A DNA stretch of 30,406 bases from Planctomycetaceae bacterium. Lineage in GTDB: Bacteria > Planctomycetota > Planctomycetia > Pirellulales > Pirellulaceae. The stretch spans positions 1-30,406 of the forward strand of contig JABHUV010000113.1 of assembly GCA_018658605.1 (NCBI GenBank). Reading direction: 5' to 3'. The notes beneath the pieces were generated by a model. That model made no database searches, was not told the DNA's origin, and saw only the letters and a list, made by a program, of their open reading frames with translations. The position numbers were made by a program, and so were the translations under genes. Below, one piece after another: positions 1 to 8,631 of the stretch. How positions within the stretch are numbered: the stretch's first letter is position 1; the number at the start of each line of letters is the position of its first letter.

Positions 1-834
1 CCACAAGGCGGTCCGGCTGACTTCATTGAACGAATCAAAGGATTTGATCAAAACAACGATGGTAAAATCACCAAGGATGAAATGCCTGAACGAATGCAAG
101 CAATGATTGAGCGTCTTGATACTAATAAAGACGGAGCGATCGATAATAAAGAACTTGCTGCGTTGAAAGATCGTCTTGCCCAAGGTGGTCAAGGTCAACG
201 ACCTCAAGGACAGCAAGGTCAACGACCTCAAGGACAACAGGGTCAACGACCTCAGTTCAATCCAGCGGACATCATCAAACGCATTAAAGAATCCGACAAA
301 AACAAAGATGGCAAAATCACCAAAGACGAATTGCCAGAACAAATGCAACGAATGTTCCCCCGCATCGATACAAACCAAGATGGTGCAATCGACCGTGAAG
401 AACTAGCCGTTATGGAACAACGGATGGCTCAGCGCGGCCAACCTGGTCAACGTCCAGAAGGACAACCCGGCCAACGCCCGCAAGGTCAACCTGGTCAACG
501 TCCAGAAGGACAACCCGGCCAACGCCCGCAAGGTCAACAAGGGCAAGGACGAGGATTGCCACCACTGCCGGTCTTGCAAGCGTTGGACACAAACCAAGAT
601 GGCGAAATTTCCGGTGACGAAATAGCCAATGCTGTCAAAGCACTTAAGTCGCTTGATAAAGACGGCAATGGCAAACTGACCATGGAAGAACTCATGCCAG
701 CTCGTGGTCCACGCGAAGGCGGTCAACCAGGCCAAGGCGGACGCCCAGACGGAATTCGACCTGACAACAATGGTCGCCCACCCGCTGCTGGTCAAGGAGG
801 GAATCGACCTCAACGGCCCACCCGCCCTGAATGA
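1..834 (+). CDS. EF-hand repeat protein, 5' truncated by the window edge
   Basis: The reading frame is open from base 1, so the true start lies upstream; the first in-frame ATG at 82 falls inside the first EF-hand pair and is not a credible start. The visible 277 residues hold six EF-hand Ca2+ loops of the form DxNxDGxIxxxE, at about residues 16-27, 40-51, 99-110, 123-134, 196-207 and 219-230, arranged as three pairs. The pairs are separated by Gly/Gln/Arg/Pro-rich linkers built from tandem repeats, and the C-terminus is the same kind of Gly/Pro/Arg tail. Such proteins in Planctomycetota are usually exported and presumed to bind calcium; a signal peptide would be outside the window. Stop is TGA at 832-834, followed by a strong terminator. 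Function beyond Ca2+ binding is unknown. Confidence 0.9.
   Translation, partial: PQGGPADFIERIKGFDQNNDGKITKDEMPERMQAMIERLDTNKDGAIDNKELAALKDRLAQGGQGQRPQGQQGQRPQGQQGQRPQFNPADIIKRIKESDKNKDGKITKDELPEQMQRMFPRIDTNQDGAIDREELAVMEQRMAQRGQPGQRPEGQPGQRPQGQPGQRPEGQPGQRPQGQQGQGRGLPPLPVLQALDTNQDGEISGDEIANAVKALKSLDKDGNGKLTMEELMPARGPREGGQPGQGGRPDGIRPDNNGRPPAAGQGGNRPQRPTRPE
439..534 (+). repeat. Two exact 48-bp tandem units coding a Q/G/R/P linker
   Basis: Units at 439-486 and 487-534 look identical and encode 16-residue repeats of the type QPGQRPEG/QPGQRPQG. A related set of shorter units (about 24 bp, coding GQRPQGQQ) lies at about 190-252 in the same gene. The array length is a multiple of three, so copy-number change would keep the frame. 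Confidence 0.85.
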
Positions 835-873
835 TCTGCTTGATCAAGAAGTATATGCAGAACAAACACTAAG

Positions 874-907
874 AAACTCCACTGCATGAAGCAGTGGAGT
901 TTTCTTT
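874..907 (+). terminator. Rho-independent terminator after the EF-hand gene
   Basis: A perfect 12-bp stem (874-885 with 891-902) encloses a 5-nt loop ATGAA. It is followed by TTT-C-TTTT up to 907. It lies 39 bp after the EF-hand stop codon and ends transcription before the TlpA-like gene. Confidence 0.9.
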
Positions 908-916
908 TGGTATACT
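908..916 (+). promoter_or_regulatory. Possible extended -10 promoter for the TlpA-like gene
   Basis: TGGTATACT fits an extended -10 element (TGn + TATAcT) directly after the terminator. Transcription would begin near 923, giving a leader of about 15 nt to the GTG at 939. No clear -35 is seen. This is inferred from sequence only. Confidence 0.35.
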
Positions 917-938
917 AAATCTATCACTCCTTTAATCT

Positions 939-2114
939 GTGCTTTCTGTTCCATTACTAGGTTGTTGTACATTGCGAAATTGCTACATATTAGCACTACT
1001 GCTAAGCCATTTAACATGTACATTTGGGGGCCTCTCTGAGCATTTGCTACATGCCAATTGCGAAGCTCAATCGCAACTCAAACATTTGTTAGACCAATAT
1101 GCCGCCAACCGACAAAGTCGTAAATTCGTCGAACAATTTCTCGCTCTGGCGGCCGAGCAACCTAATACAACAGCTTCGCTCGATGCACTTAGCTGGGTCA
1201 TCAAGCGATTCGAATCGGGTAACTATGCTGATCGAGCATTGGTTTTGTTAGCAACACATCACGCGGCAGCGGTTAATGTAGATGAAATTTTTATCTACAT
1301 TGGTAACAATCCCTCATTACAAGTTGGCACGTTTTACCGTCAAGTGATCGCTGCTAACAAAAACCCAGCGGTTCTAGGTAAAGCCCATTTTCGCTTGGGT
1401 ATTTATCTAATGCGGCAGCTTGAAATTTCTCGAGAAGTCCAAGCAAAACTCGAAGCCCGCGAAAAATATGATCTATTTTATGGAAAGGACTTAACCGCAT
1501 ATCTTCTAGCAATGAATCACGCACAGAATCGTAAGGAAGCGTTGCAACATTTCGTAGTGATAAAACAGCAATACGCATCTGTTAAAACCTATCAAGGACA
1601 ACTAGGCCCTCTGGCGAATATCGAAGAATTCAAGCTTGCCCATTTGAGCGTTGGTGGAGTTGCTCCAGAAATCATTGGGCAAGACGTATTTGGCAAACCG
1701 CTGAAGTTATCAGATTTCCGCGGCAAAATTGTGCTGCTGGATTTTTGGGGAGATTGGTGTGCTGCCTGTCGAACGCTTTATTCCTTCAACCGTTCCTTAC
1801 ATCAAAAAATGGATGGCCGTCCATTCGCCCTAGTTGGAGTAAATAGTGATACAAACCGAGATCTAACTCGCCGTATCATGAAAATTCAACAAATCCAATG
1901 GAGCAATTTTTGGAACGGGGGAAGCCGCTTTGGAGAAACATCAACTCAGTGGGGCGTAAAAACATGGCCCGTTTTATACGTCATCGATGGTAAGGGAATC
2001 ATCCAACTTAAAAGCGTCGGTGGGCATAACCGCGCGGAAATCCTACAACTCATTGAAAAACTAACGGCCGAACTTGAACAGAAACAATCTAAATCTACCA
2101 ATAACAAACGCTAA
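939..2114 (+). CDS. TlpA/ResA-like thioredoxin-domain protein, exported
   Basis: A 391-residue protein with a hydrophobic N-terminal segment (about residues 12-30), an alpha-helical, TPR-like middle (about 45-235) and a C-terminal thioredoxin fold (about 240-380). The active site is W-C-A-A-C (Cys274, Cys277), and the usual cis-proline is in TWP (Pro344). This is the arrangement of planctomycete TlpA-family disulfide reductases, which reduce or exchange disulfides in exported proteins outside the cytoplasm. The start is uncertain: GTG at 939 gives the longest frame, while TTG at 972 would place the hydrophobic segment at the very N-terminus. Neither has a good Shine-Dalgarno sequence. The stop is 18 bp before the next gene, so the two are probably co-transcribed. 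The usual WCxPC proline is replaced by alanine, which should alter redox potential. Confidence 0.85.
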   Translation: MLSVPLLGCCTLRNCYILALLLSHLTCTFGGLSEHLLHANCEAQSQLKHLLDQYAANRQSRKFVEQFLALAAEQPNTTASLDALSWVIKRFESGNYADRALVLLATHHAAAVNVDEIFIYIGNNPSLQVGTFYRQVIAANKNPAVLGKAHFRLGIYLMRQLEISREVQAKLEAREKYDLFYGKDLTAYLLAMNHAQNRKEALQHFVVIKQQYASVKTYQGQLGPLANIEEFKLAHLSVGGVAPEIIGQDVFGKPLKLSDFRGKIVLLDFWGDWCAACRTLYSFNRSLHQKMDGRPFALVGVNSDTNRDLTRRIMKIQQIQWSNFWNGGSRFGETSTQWGVKTWPVLYVIDGKGIIQLKSVGGHNRAEILQLIEKLTAELEQKQSKSTNNKR

Positions 2115-2132
2115 CTAAAAAAGATCCTACGC

Positions 2133-3752
2133 ATGAAAAACCATTTTCTTACGTTCGTCAGTACCGTGATGTTTTACAGTTTAGTAGCAGGACTTACCAC
2201 AACAACAACTGTCTGTGATGCGACTGAACCTGCTTGGGAGTCCTTATTTAACGGCAAAAACCTCAAGGGTTGGAAAAACCCATTTGATTGGGGTCAAATT
2301 GCCGTGAACAAGGATAAAGAAATTGTCTTACGTGGTGAACGTAAATATTTTTTGGTTTCCGATCGTAGATTCAAAGATTTTGAATTGGAAGTCGAACTCA
2401 ATGTACCTGCCGGCGGAAACAGTGGCATTCAATTTCGATCACATTATCATCACAATCGACTGTGGGGATATCAGGCTGAGGTAGATACTTCTGATCGCCA
2501 ATGGGCAGGTGGACTTTATGATGAGGGTCGGCGGGCTTGGTTAGTGCCACTCAAAGATAATCCAACAGCTCAAGCTGCCTTCAAAAATAGTGTCTGGAAC
2601 CACTATCGTATTCGGGCGATCGGAGATCATATTCAAATCTGGGTAAACGGCATTGCGACGGTCGACACCCATGATGCAGTCACCGCTGAAGGTTACATCG
2701 CTCTGCAGCATCACGGCGAAAAAGGTTTAACCTACCGGTTCCGAAATGTTCGTATCCGTGAAATCGAGCCGCCACCTGTATTAAATCTAATCACATTTGG
2801 TTCATGCTGTCGGCAGGAGCGTGAACAACCCATATGGGATACGATCGCTGCTCAACAATCGCAGCTTTTCTTAATGATCGGCGATAATATCTATGGTGAT
2901 TCAGAGGACATCGATATTTTACGAGCTAAATATGAAATGCTTGGCAACAATCCAGGCTTTAAGAAACTCCGTGCCGCAACACCGTTTTTAGCAACATGGG
3001 ATGACCACGATTATGGCGTCAACGATGGGGGTGTCGAATTCCCTATCAAAAAAGCATCTCAACAGTTGTTCAATGATTTTTTCAATGTTCCCCAAGGTGC
3101 GGGTAGTCGACGGCATCAAGGTGTTTATGATTCACATGTCTTTGGACCCATCGGAAAACGAGTGCAAGTTATTCTGTTAGATACACGATATCATCGGACT
3201 CCGCTGCTTAAGTGGCCCCAGGACAAACGTAAAACTCCTGGACCCTACGCACCTAACTCAGACCCAGCAGCTACTATCCTCGGAGCGGAACAATGGAAAT
3301 GGCTCGAGCAACAAATGCTTGTGCCTGCGGAAATTAGAATTATTGCATCAAGCATCCAATTTTTGCCGGCCGAGCATGGTTGGGAAATGTGGGAAAACTA
3401 TCCACATGATCGCAAGAGGTTACTCGATCTCATTAGTTCAAGCGGCGGACGATCGATCGTCATCAGTGGTGACCGTCATATTGCAGAGATTTCCAAAATC
3501 ACAATCGGCGACCGACAATTTGACATCTATGACATCACATCCTCCAGCCTTAATGTACCAAGTGGTGGTGGAAACGCTGGAGAACCTAATCGTTATCGTA
3601 CGGTCGATGACAATTATCCCCATGTGAACTTTGGATCAATCGAGATCAACTGGGACAAGAAAGATCCTGAAATTGAGTTGAAAATTCACAACCTACAAGG
3701 TCAAACCGTATTCCTAAATCAATTTCGCCTGTCCAACCTCACCGCTAAATAA
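2133..3752 (+). CDS. Exported fusion of a DUF1080 domain and a PhoD-like metallophosphatase
   Basis: The 539-residue protein has a signal peptide (about 1-30). A DUF1080 domain (3-keto-disaccharide hydrolase / LamG-like sandwich, about 33-212) carries the typical LFNGKNLKGW, GNSGIQFRSH and WNHYRI blocks. It is followed by a PhoD-like calcineurin-type metallophosphatase (about 215-500) with GDNIYGD (250-256), WDDHDYG (289-295) and GDRH (446-449), the expected metal ligands. PhoD enzymes are secreted phosphodiesterases/phosphomonoesterases; DUF1080 domains act on or bind glycans. A combined activity on a phosphorylated or glycosylated polymer is plausible but inferred. All key metallophosphatase motifs are present, so the enzyme should be active. 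It lies 18 bp behind the TlpA-like gene and converges on the DUF1501 gene with only 14 bp between stop codons and no visible terminator. Confidence 0.9.
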   Translation: MKNHFLTFVSTVMFYSLVAGLTTTTTVCDATEPAWESLFNGKNLKGWKNPFDWGQIAVNKDKEIVLRGERKYFLVSDRRFKDFELEVELNVPAGGNSGIQFRSHYHHNRLWGYQAEVDTSDRQWAGGLYDEGRRAWLVPLKDNPTAQAAFKNSVWNHYRIRAIGDHIQIWVNGIATVDTHDAVTAEGYIALQHHGEKGLTYRFRNVRIREIEPPPVLNLITFGSCCRQEREQPIWDTIAAQQSQLFLMIGDNIYGDSEDIDILRAKYEMLGNNPGFKKLRAATPFLATWDDHDYGVNDGGVEFPIKKASQQLFNDFFNVPQGAGSRRHQGVYDSHVFGPIGKRVQVILLDTRYHRTPLLKWPQDKRKTPGPYAPNSDPAATILGAEQWKWLEQQMLVPAEIRIIASSIQFLPAEHGWEMWENYPHDRKRLLDLISSSGGRSIVISGDRHIAEISKITIGDRQFDIYDITSSSLNVPSGGGNAGEPNRYRTVDDNYPHVNFGSIEINWDKKDPEIELKIHNLQGQTVFLNQFRLSNLTAK

Positions 3753-3766
3753 GCAAGCAGGTAGGC

Positions 3767-5281
3767 TTAACTGACAATTTCACGAACAACCTGGCCATGT
3801 ACATCAGTAAGACGAAACCGGCGGCCTTGATATCGATACGTAAGCTGTTCATGGTCGATACCCAATTGGTATAGCAATGTCGCATGAAAATCATGAACGT
3901 GCATAGGGTTTTCATGAATATTGTAGCCTAATGGTCCCGTTTCCCCATAAGTAACTCCACCCTTATACCCACCGCCAGCCAGCCACAATGAAAAACATCG
4001 AGGGTGATGATCACGACCGAAATTATTATCGTTCAATTTCCCCTGGCAATAATTAGTACGACCAAATTCTCCACCCCAAATAACAATCGTATCTTCCAAC
4101 AAGCCACGTTGTTTTAAATCCATCACCAGCGCTGCTGAAGCTTGGTCGGTCTCTTTCGCTTGCCCTCGTAGCCCTCCCACTAAACCCCCGTGTTGGTCCC
4201 AACCTGGATGATAGAGTTGAACAAACCGCACACCTCGCTCCGCTAATCTCCTCGCTAGCAAACAATTTGCAGCAAACGAACCTGGCTGGCGAGCAGTATC
4301 ACCGTACAGCTTAAAGATATGTTCGGGTTCGTCAGCAACATTTGTGACATCTGGAATCGAAGACTGCATGCGAAATGCAAGTTCATATTGCGCGATACGA
4401 TCTTCCAAATTGGGATCTGCTGATTCGGCAAGCTTCAGTTCATGTAATTCCCGCAGTCGATCCAACATCAATCGCCTACCGGTGGAATCTAATCCTTGGG
4501 GGTTACTCAAGTACAACACGGGATCTTTACCGCTACGAAAACGAGTCCCTTGATATTTAGAGGGTAAAAATCCACTGCCCCAAAGGCGTGTGATAAGAGG
4601 TTGTCCACCTTTGTTCTTCGTTACTAAAACGACAAAGGAAGGTAGGTTTTCATTTTCCGTGCCCAGTCCGTAATCTAACCAAGCCCCCATGCTAGGTCTC
4701 CCAGGAAATTGAGAGCCGGTTTGCATGTGCGTCACTGCAGGGCCATGGTTAATCGCTTCGGTGTGCATCGATCGCACGATACACAACTCATCTGCGATTT
4801 TCGCGGTCTGTGGCAATAATTCACTTATCCATTGTCCACTTTCACCATGCTGTGAAAATTTAAACGGTGATTTTACCAGTGGCAACGAAGCTTGATTACC
4901 ACTCATTGATGTTAACCGTTGTCCCTTGCGAATATCGCTCGGTAATTGTTCACCATGAAATTTTTCCAGTTCCGGTTTGTAATCAAAAAGATCAATTTGC
5001 GAGGGACCACCGCTCTGAAACAAATATATAATACGTTTTGCCTGAGGCACTCTTTCTAATTTGTAATGCCCCTTTTCCTTCGCAGTAGCAACCTTGGGAG
5101 TCGCCAACATTTGGCTTAAAGCAATCGAACCCAAGCCCATTCCAAACTGTTGCAACATTTCCCGACGCCCCATACTACTGGGATGATCGTAGCCGCTACA
5201 CTGTTGAGTCACGGTTGGAGATGGTGAATTAATTTTTGAATTGGAGTCTTTCATCGTTTGTTTATGCCTTTTGCATAACAT
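3767..5281 (-). CDS. DUF1501 protein with twin-arginine signal (module 1)
   Basis: A 504-residue protein typical in length for DUF1501, an alkaline-phosphatase/sulfatase-fold family abundant in Planctomycetota whose biochemical role is not established. The N-terminus has an Arg-Arg signal (GRREMLQQ, Arg39-Arg40) followed by a hydrophobic stretch, indicating Tat export. Family blocks include [40 protein letters not shown] and the closing HDFHATLLYQLGIDH. The ATG at 5281 gives the longest frame; ATG at 5254 (M10) is a plausible alternative. It begins 16 bp after the stop of the DUF1549/DUF1553 gene, the standard planctomycete pairing, so the two are very likely one operon. A related protein is encoded at 16030-17532. 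Confidence 0.9.
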   Translation of the reverse strand: MLCKRHKQTMKDSNSKINSPSPTVTQQCSGYDHPSSMGRREMLQQFGMGLGSIALSQMLATPKVATAKEKGHYKLERVPQAKRIIYLFQSGGPSQIDLFDYKPELEKFHGEQLPSDIRKGQRLTSMSGNQASLPLVKSPFKFSQHGESGQWISELLPQTAKIADELCIVRSMHTEAINHGPAVTHMQTGSQFPGRPSMGAWLDYGLGTENENLPSFVVLVTKNKGGQPLITRLWGSGFLPSKYQGTRFRSGKDPVLYLSNPQGLDSTGRRLMLDRLRELHELKLAESADPNLEDRIAQYELAFRMQSSIPDVTNVADEPEHIFKLYGDTARQPGSFAANCLLARRLAERGVRFVQLYHPGWDQHGGLVGGLRGQAKETDQASAALVMDLKQRGLLEDTIVIWGGEFGRTNYCQGKLNDNNFGRDHHPRCFSLWLAGGGYKGGVTYGETGPLGYNIHENPMHVHDFHATLLYQLGIDHEQLTYRYQGRRFRLTDVHGQVVREIVS

Positions 5282-5297
5282 AGTGGTTGGACATCGG

Positions 5298-8200
5298 CTA
5301 ACGTCGAATCGTACACTCGTCGAAATTAATTAACAGGTTTACGACCATTCCCATCGCTGCAACTTGCGTTGCCGGTAACGTTTCGTCGACCGGAGCATCT
5401 CCGGTTTTCAAAAACTGAGTGACTTGCTCGGGTCGTTTTGCAAAATAGTCAAATTGTTGCAGATACGCTTTACCCAAAACAGCAGATTCTCGTTCATTCG
5501 GAAAACGGCTGGTGAATCTGCGAAATAATTCATTGATACCTGCGGCGTGATCATCACCATATTTCTTAACCATCGCTTGCCCTACAACCCGAGCTGCCTC
5601 AATCAACTGCGGGTCGTTGAGTAACACAATTGCATGTAACGGTGAAGCAGTACGTTCACGTTTGACACTACAGACTTCTCGCTTTGCAGCATCCAGAGTC
5701 ATCATAACTGGCGCCGGACCAGTACGTTTCCAATAGGTGTACAGACTGCGACGATATAATGAATCGCCCTTGTCTCGACTAACTGCCTTAAATGACTCGG
5801 CTACTTCGTACGGTTTAACTGAAGGCCCACCCGTTTTATCAACTAATAATTCACTGACTGACAATACATTATCTCGCAGCATCTCAGCTGAAAACTGAAA
5901 ACGATTCGCATGCGTAAGAAGCCTGTTCTCTGGATCGAGCGTTGCGATCTCTGGTGAAACCAATGAACTTTGTTGGTAGGTTGCAGACAATACAATTTGA
6001 CGAATGAGTGATTTCGTATCCCAATTGGATTCCATAAACGTAGCGGCGAGCCAATTTAATAACTGCGGATGCGTCGGTGTTTCCCCTTGGTTGCCAAAAT
6101 CTTCTGGGGTGCGGACAAGTCCCTGCCCAAGAAGCATCTGCCAAATACGATTTACGGCAACACGTGAGGTCAAAGGGTGACTGGGATCCGTTAACCAGCG
6201 AGCCAACGTCAAGCGGTTCGCCGTTGAGCTTGTTTTATTTCCGGAAGGTGTTGAACGGGGAAACACCGCTGGTGTGTTTGGCGCGACAACCTCCAACGGA
6301 TCATCATAAACTCCACGATTAAGTACAAACGTTGGACGACGCTGTTGCATTTCCTGCATCACCATAATTTCTTGAAGGCCATCGTTCAACTTATTGTGTG
6401 CCTCACGAGCTTGTTTCAAATTTGCTTGCTGCTCCGACCATGGTTTATGGTACAGCGACAAAAACATGTCGAACAATTCAGTGCGAGTCGTTTTGTCTAG
6501 ATCACGACTGGGCAGTTTTAAAGCATTAGGCTGCAATTCATTTGAAAATAACATTTTGATTTCTAACGGAGTTATTGCCCGCTGGAATACGCGGAACTCA
6601 TCAACAGCACCGCCACTGAATCCCAAATCACGAAACCGTTCTCCAATGGCGATATTGGCACCACCACTGCCCGTAATATTTTTAACTAAATGATCGCGGA
6701 CCACGTAAGTTTCTGCTAACTCGCCATCCACAAACAGTTGCAATCCAGCAGCGCGACTTGAACCATCATAGACCATCGTCACATGCACCCATTTATCAAT
6801 GGGTAATTCTGCGGTAGTTCGCACACGAATTGCATTACCTGGCCAAAAATGAATCAAAGACGCACTCAATTCACCTTCTTCAATTAACAACTGATATCCA
6901 CGACTGGCGGAATCCGTACAGGCTCGTGAACGATGAAACACTACGGCACGCTCTTTACGATCCGGAGTTTTCATCCAAAGGGAGACAGAAAAGGGAGTGC
7001 TGCGAGTAAAGTTGCCAACAGAGAGATTCACTGCATCGTCACCAGTCAATTGAATCGCTTGACCTACTTTACCCGGTACTGATTTGTTCGCGCCTAATTT
7101 TGTGTCCTCAAATTGCAAATGCTCCACTTCACCTATCGCAGTGCTTAATTCTCCGACATCTTGAAATTTGGGGCGATTCTGCAACCACGAATCAAATGCC
7201 ATAAGGGAGGATTCTCGGATAGCGGTCAATTTTTTTTGTTCCACTTCGACTTGTGCAACTAAGGCAACAAGCTGTGCCTTTTGATCGGCGGAAGTAATAG
7301 CTAAAGTCGGCGTAGGTACGGAGGAAGTAAAATAAGAATAGAGGCCGGCTTCATCGATGTTGTTAAAATAAGCATACAGTTGGTAATACTCTGCCTGTGA
7401 GAATGGATCATATTTGTGGTCATGGCAGCGGCAACATTCAAATGTTAATCCCAAAAATGCGGTTGCAAAGGTATGTGTACGATCCGCAACGTATTCCACG
7501 CGGAACTCCTCCGGTGTGCTACCACCCTCTACTTTTTGCGAATGCAGTCGGTTAAAAGTGGTTGCTAGACGCTGATCATCCGTTGCCTCAGGCAATAAAT
7601 CACCGGCAATTTGCTGCGTTATGAATCGATCATAGGGTAGATTACTGTTGTACGCATTGATAACCCAATCCCGCCACCGCCAGACTTGCCGATCACGGTC
7701 AACTTGGTATCCGTAAGTGTCACTATAGCGGGCAACATCCATCCAGATAGATGCCATCCGTTCACCATAATGCTCACTTTTTAAGAGTTCATCTACAATT
7801 GCTATGTAAGTTGTCTCATTGGGAGACGCCAAATAGCGATCTAACATCTCAATAGATGGTGGTAATCCAGTTAAATCGAATGCGACCCGACGAATGAGAG
7901 TTTCAGAAGTCGCTTGCTTCGCCGGAAATTGTTTGGCTTGTCGCAGACGCTGCCAAACAAAACGGTCAATGTCGTTGCGAATCCAAGTCGATTTACCTAC
8001 TCGTGGAAGAGCAGGTTTTACCACTTTTTCAAAGGACCAATGGTTACTCCATTTGGCCCCTTGAGAAATCCATCGTTTAATGAGTTCAATTTCAGAGGGA
8101 CTCAAACTGAGCTTTGAATCCTGAGGTGGCATCTTTTGATCTACATCTGTTTCCGCTACTCGCAAAAACAACTCGCTACGGTGAGGCTTACCGGCAACAA

Positions 8201-8426
8201 TTATTTCTCCACCATTGGAGCTCAAAGCCGCAAGCGCTTCATCTCGCAAATCTAACCGCAATTCGGCCTCGCGAGATTGAGCGTCTGGGCCGTGGCAGGT
8301 GTAACAACGATCCGAAAGAATTGGTTTTATATCTCGCGCGAAATCGACTTGATTTGGTTTCTCTGCCAGCGCGGCGGGAGAAACTGCAAAGCTTAAAAAT
8401 AACAGCAGTTTTTGCAAGCTTCTCAT
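5298..8426 (-). CDS. Planctomycete cytochrome C / DUF1549 / LamG / DUF1553 protein (module 1)
   Basis: A 1042-residue exported protein. It has a signal peptide ending near ALA-EK (residue 22). A planctomycete-type cytochrome domain follows with heme motif CYTCH (41-45) and KMPP near 98-101, then DUF1549 (about 145-355) carrying a second CxxCH (CCRCH, 331-335). An inserted LamG/concanavalin-like domain occupies about 436-628, and DUF1553 about 735-1000. The family is assumed to act outside the cytoplasm with its DUF1501 partner, but no reaction is proven. The LamG insert suggests carbohydrate or surface binding. Transcribed leftward, it leads the operon with DUF1501 16 bp downstream. No Shine-Dalgarno is visible before the ATG at 8426. 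Length and domain order are normal for the family; the insert type differs from the paralogue at 12839. Confidence 0.92.
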   Translation of the reverse strand: MRSLQKLLLFLSFAVSPAALAEKPNQVDFARDIKPILSDRCYTCHGPDAQSREAELRLDLRDEALAALSSNGGEIIVAGKPHRSELFLRVAETDVDQKMPPQDSKLSLSPSEIELIKRWISQGAKWSNHWSFEKVVKPALPRVGKSTWIRNDIDRFVWQRLRQAKQFPAKQATSETLIRRVAFDLTGLPPSIEMLDRYLASPNETTYIAIVDELLKSEHYGERMASIWMDVARYSDTYGYQVDRDRQVWRWRDWVINAYNSNLPYDRFITQQIAGDLLPEATDDQRLATTFNRLHSQKVEGGSTPEEFRVEYVADRTHTFATAFLGLTFECCRCHDHKYDPFSQAEYYQLYAYFNNIDEAGLYSYFTSSVPTPTLAITSADQKAQLVALVAQVEVEQKKLTAIRESSLMAFDSWLQNRPKFQDVGELSTAIGEVEHLQFEDTKLGANKSVPGKVGQAIQLTGDDAVNLSVGNFTRSTPFSVSLWMKTPDRKERAVVFHRSRACTDSASRGYQLLIEEGELSASLIHFWPGNAIRVRTTAELPIDKWVHVTMVYDGSSRAAGLQLFVDGELAETYVVRDHLVKNITGSGGANIAIGERFRDLGFSGGAVDEFRVFQRAITPLEIKMLFSNELQPNALKLPSRDLDKTTRTELFDMFLSLYHKPWSEQQANLKQAREAHNKLNDGLQEIMVMQEMQQRRPTFVLNRGVYDDPLEVVAPNTPAVFPRSTPSGNKTSSTANRLTLARWLTDPSHPLTSRVAVNRIWQMLLGQGLVRTPEDFGNQGETPTHPQLLNWLAATFMESNWDTKSLIRQIVLSATYQQSSLVSPEIATLDPENRLLTHANRFQFSAEMLRDNVLSVSELLVDKTGGPSVKPYEVAESFKAVSRDKGDSLYRRSLYTYWKRTGPAPVMMTLDAAKREVCSVKRERTASPLHAIVLLNDPQLIEAARVVGQAMVKKYGDDHAAGINELFRRFTSRFPNERESAVLGKAYLQQFDYFAKRPEQVTQFLKTGDAPVDETLPATQVAAMGMVVNLLINFDECTIRR

Positions 8427-8571
8427 GGCTAGTGAATGTTAACTATTAATCGAAGGGAGAAGATATGTCGGACGTTGATTGCTTGGACAAAATAACATTG
8501 TACCACGCCCGAGGTGCTTAAGCGATGCAGAATCATTGACCGATACATCGCCATTAACTTACAAGCGCAGT

Positions 8572-8606
8572 AAAAAAGCCCGCTGCCTTTTCAGACAACG
8601 GACTTT
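8572..8606 (-). terminator. Rho-independent terminator of the small lipoprotein gene
   Basis: Read on the minus strand, a 13-bp stem (8594-8606 with 8575-8587, including three G-U pairs) closes a 6-nt loop. It ends in a run of six U (8577 down to 8572). It lies just past the lipoprotein stop codon and separates that gene from the downstream DUF1549/DUF1553 operon. Confidence 0.85.
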
Positions 8607-8631
8607 CTTAGATTGTTAAACCAAATTTGGC

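Noticed and set aside
82..84. ATG at 82 as the start of the EF-hand protein
   Set aside because: The upstream frame is open to base 1 and already encodes an EF-hand loop, so the gene begins outside the window.
839..848. 10-bp palindrome CTTGATCAAG after the EF-hand gene
   Set aside because: Isolated and short; no second copy or link to a promoter was seen.
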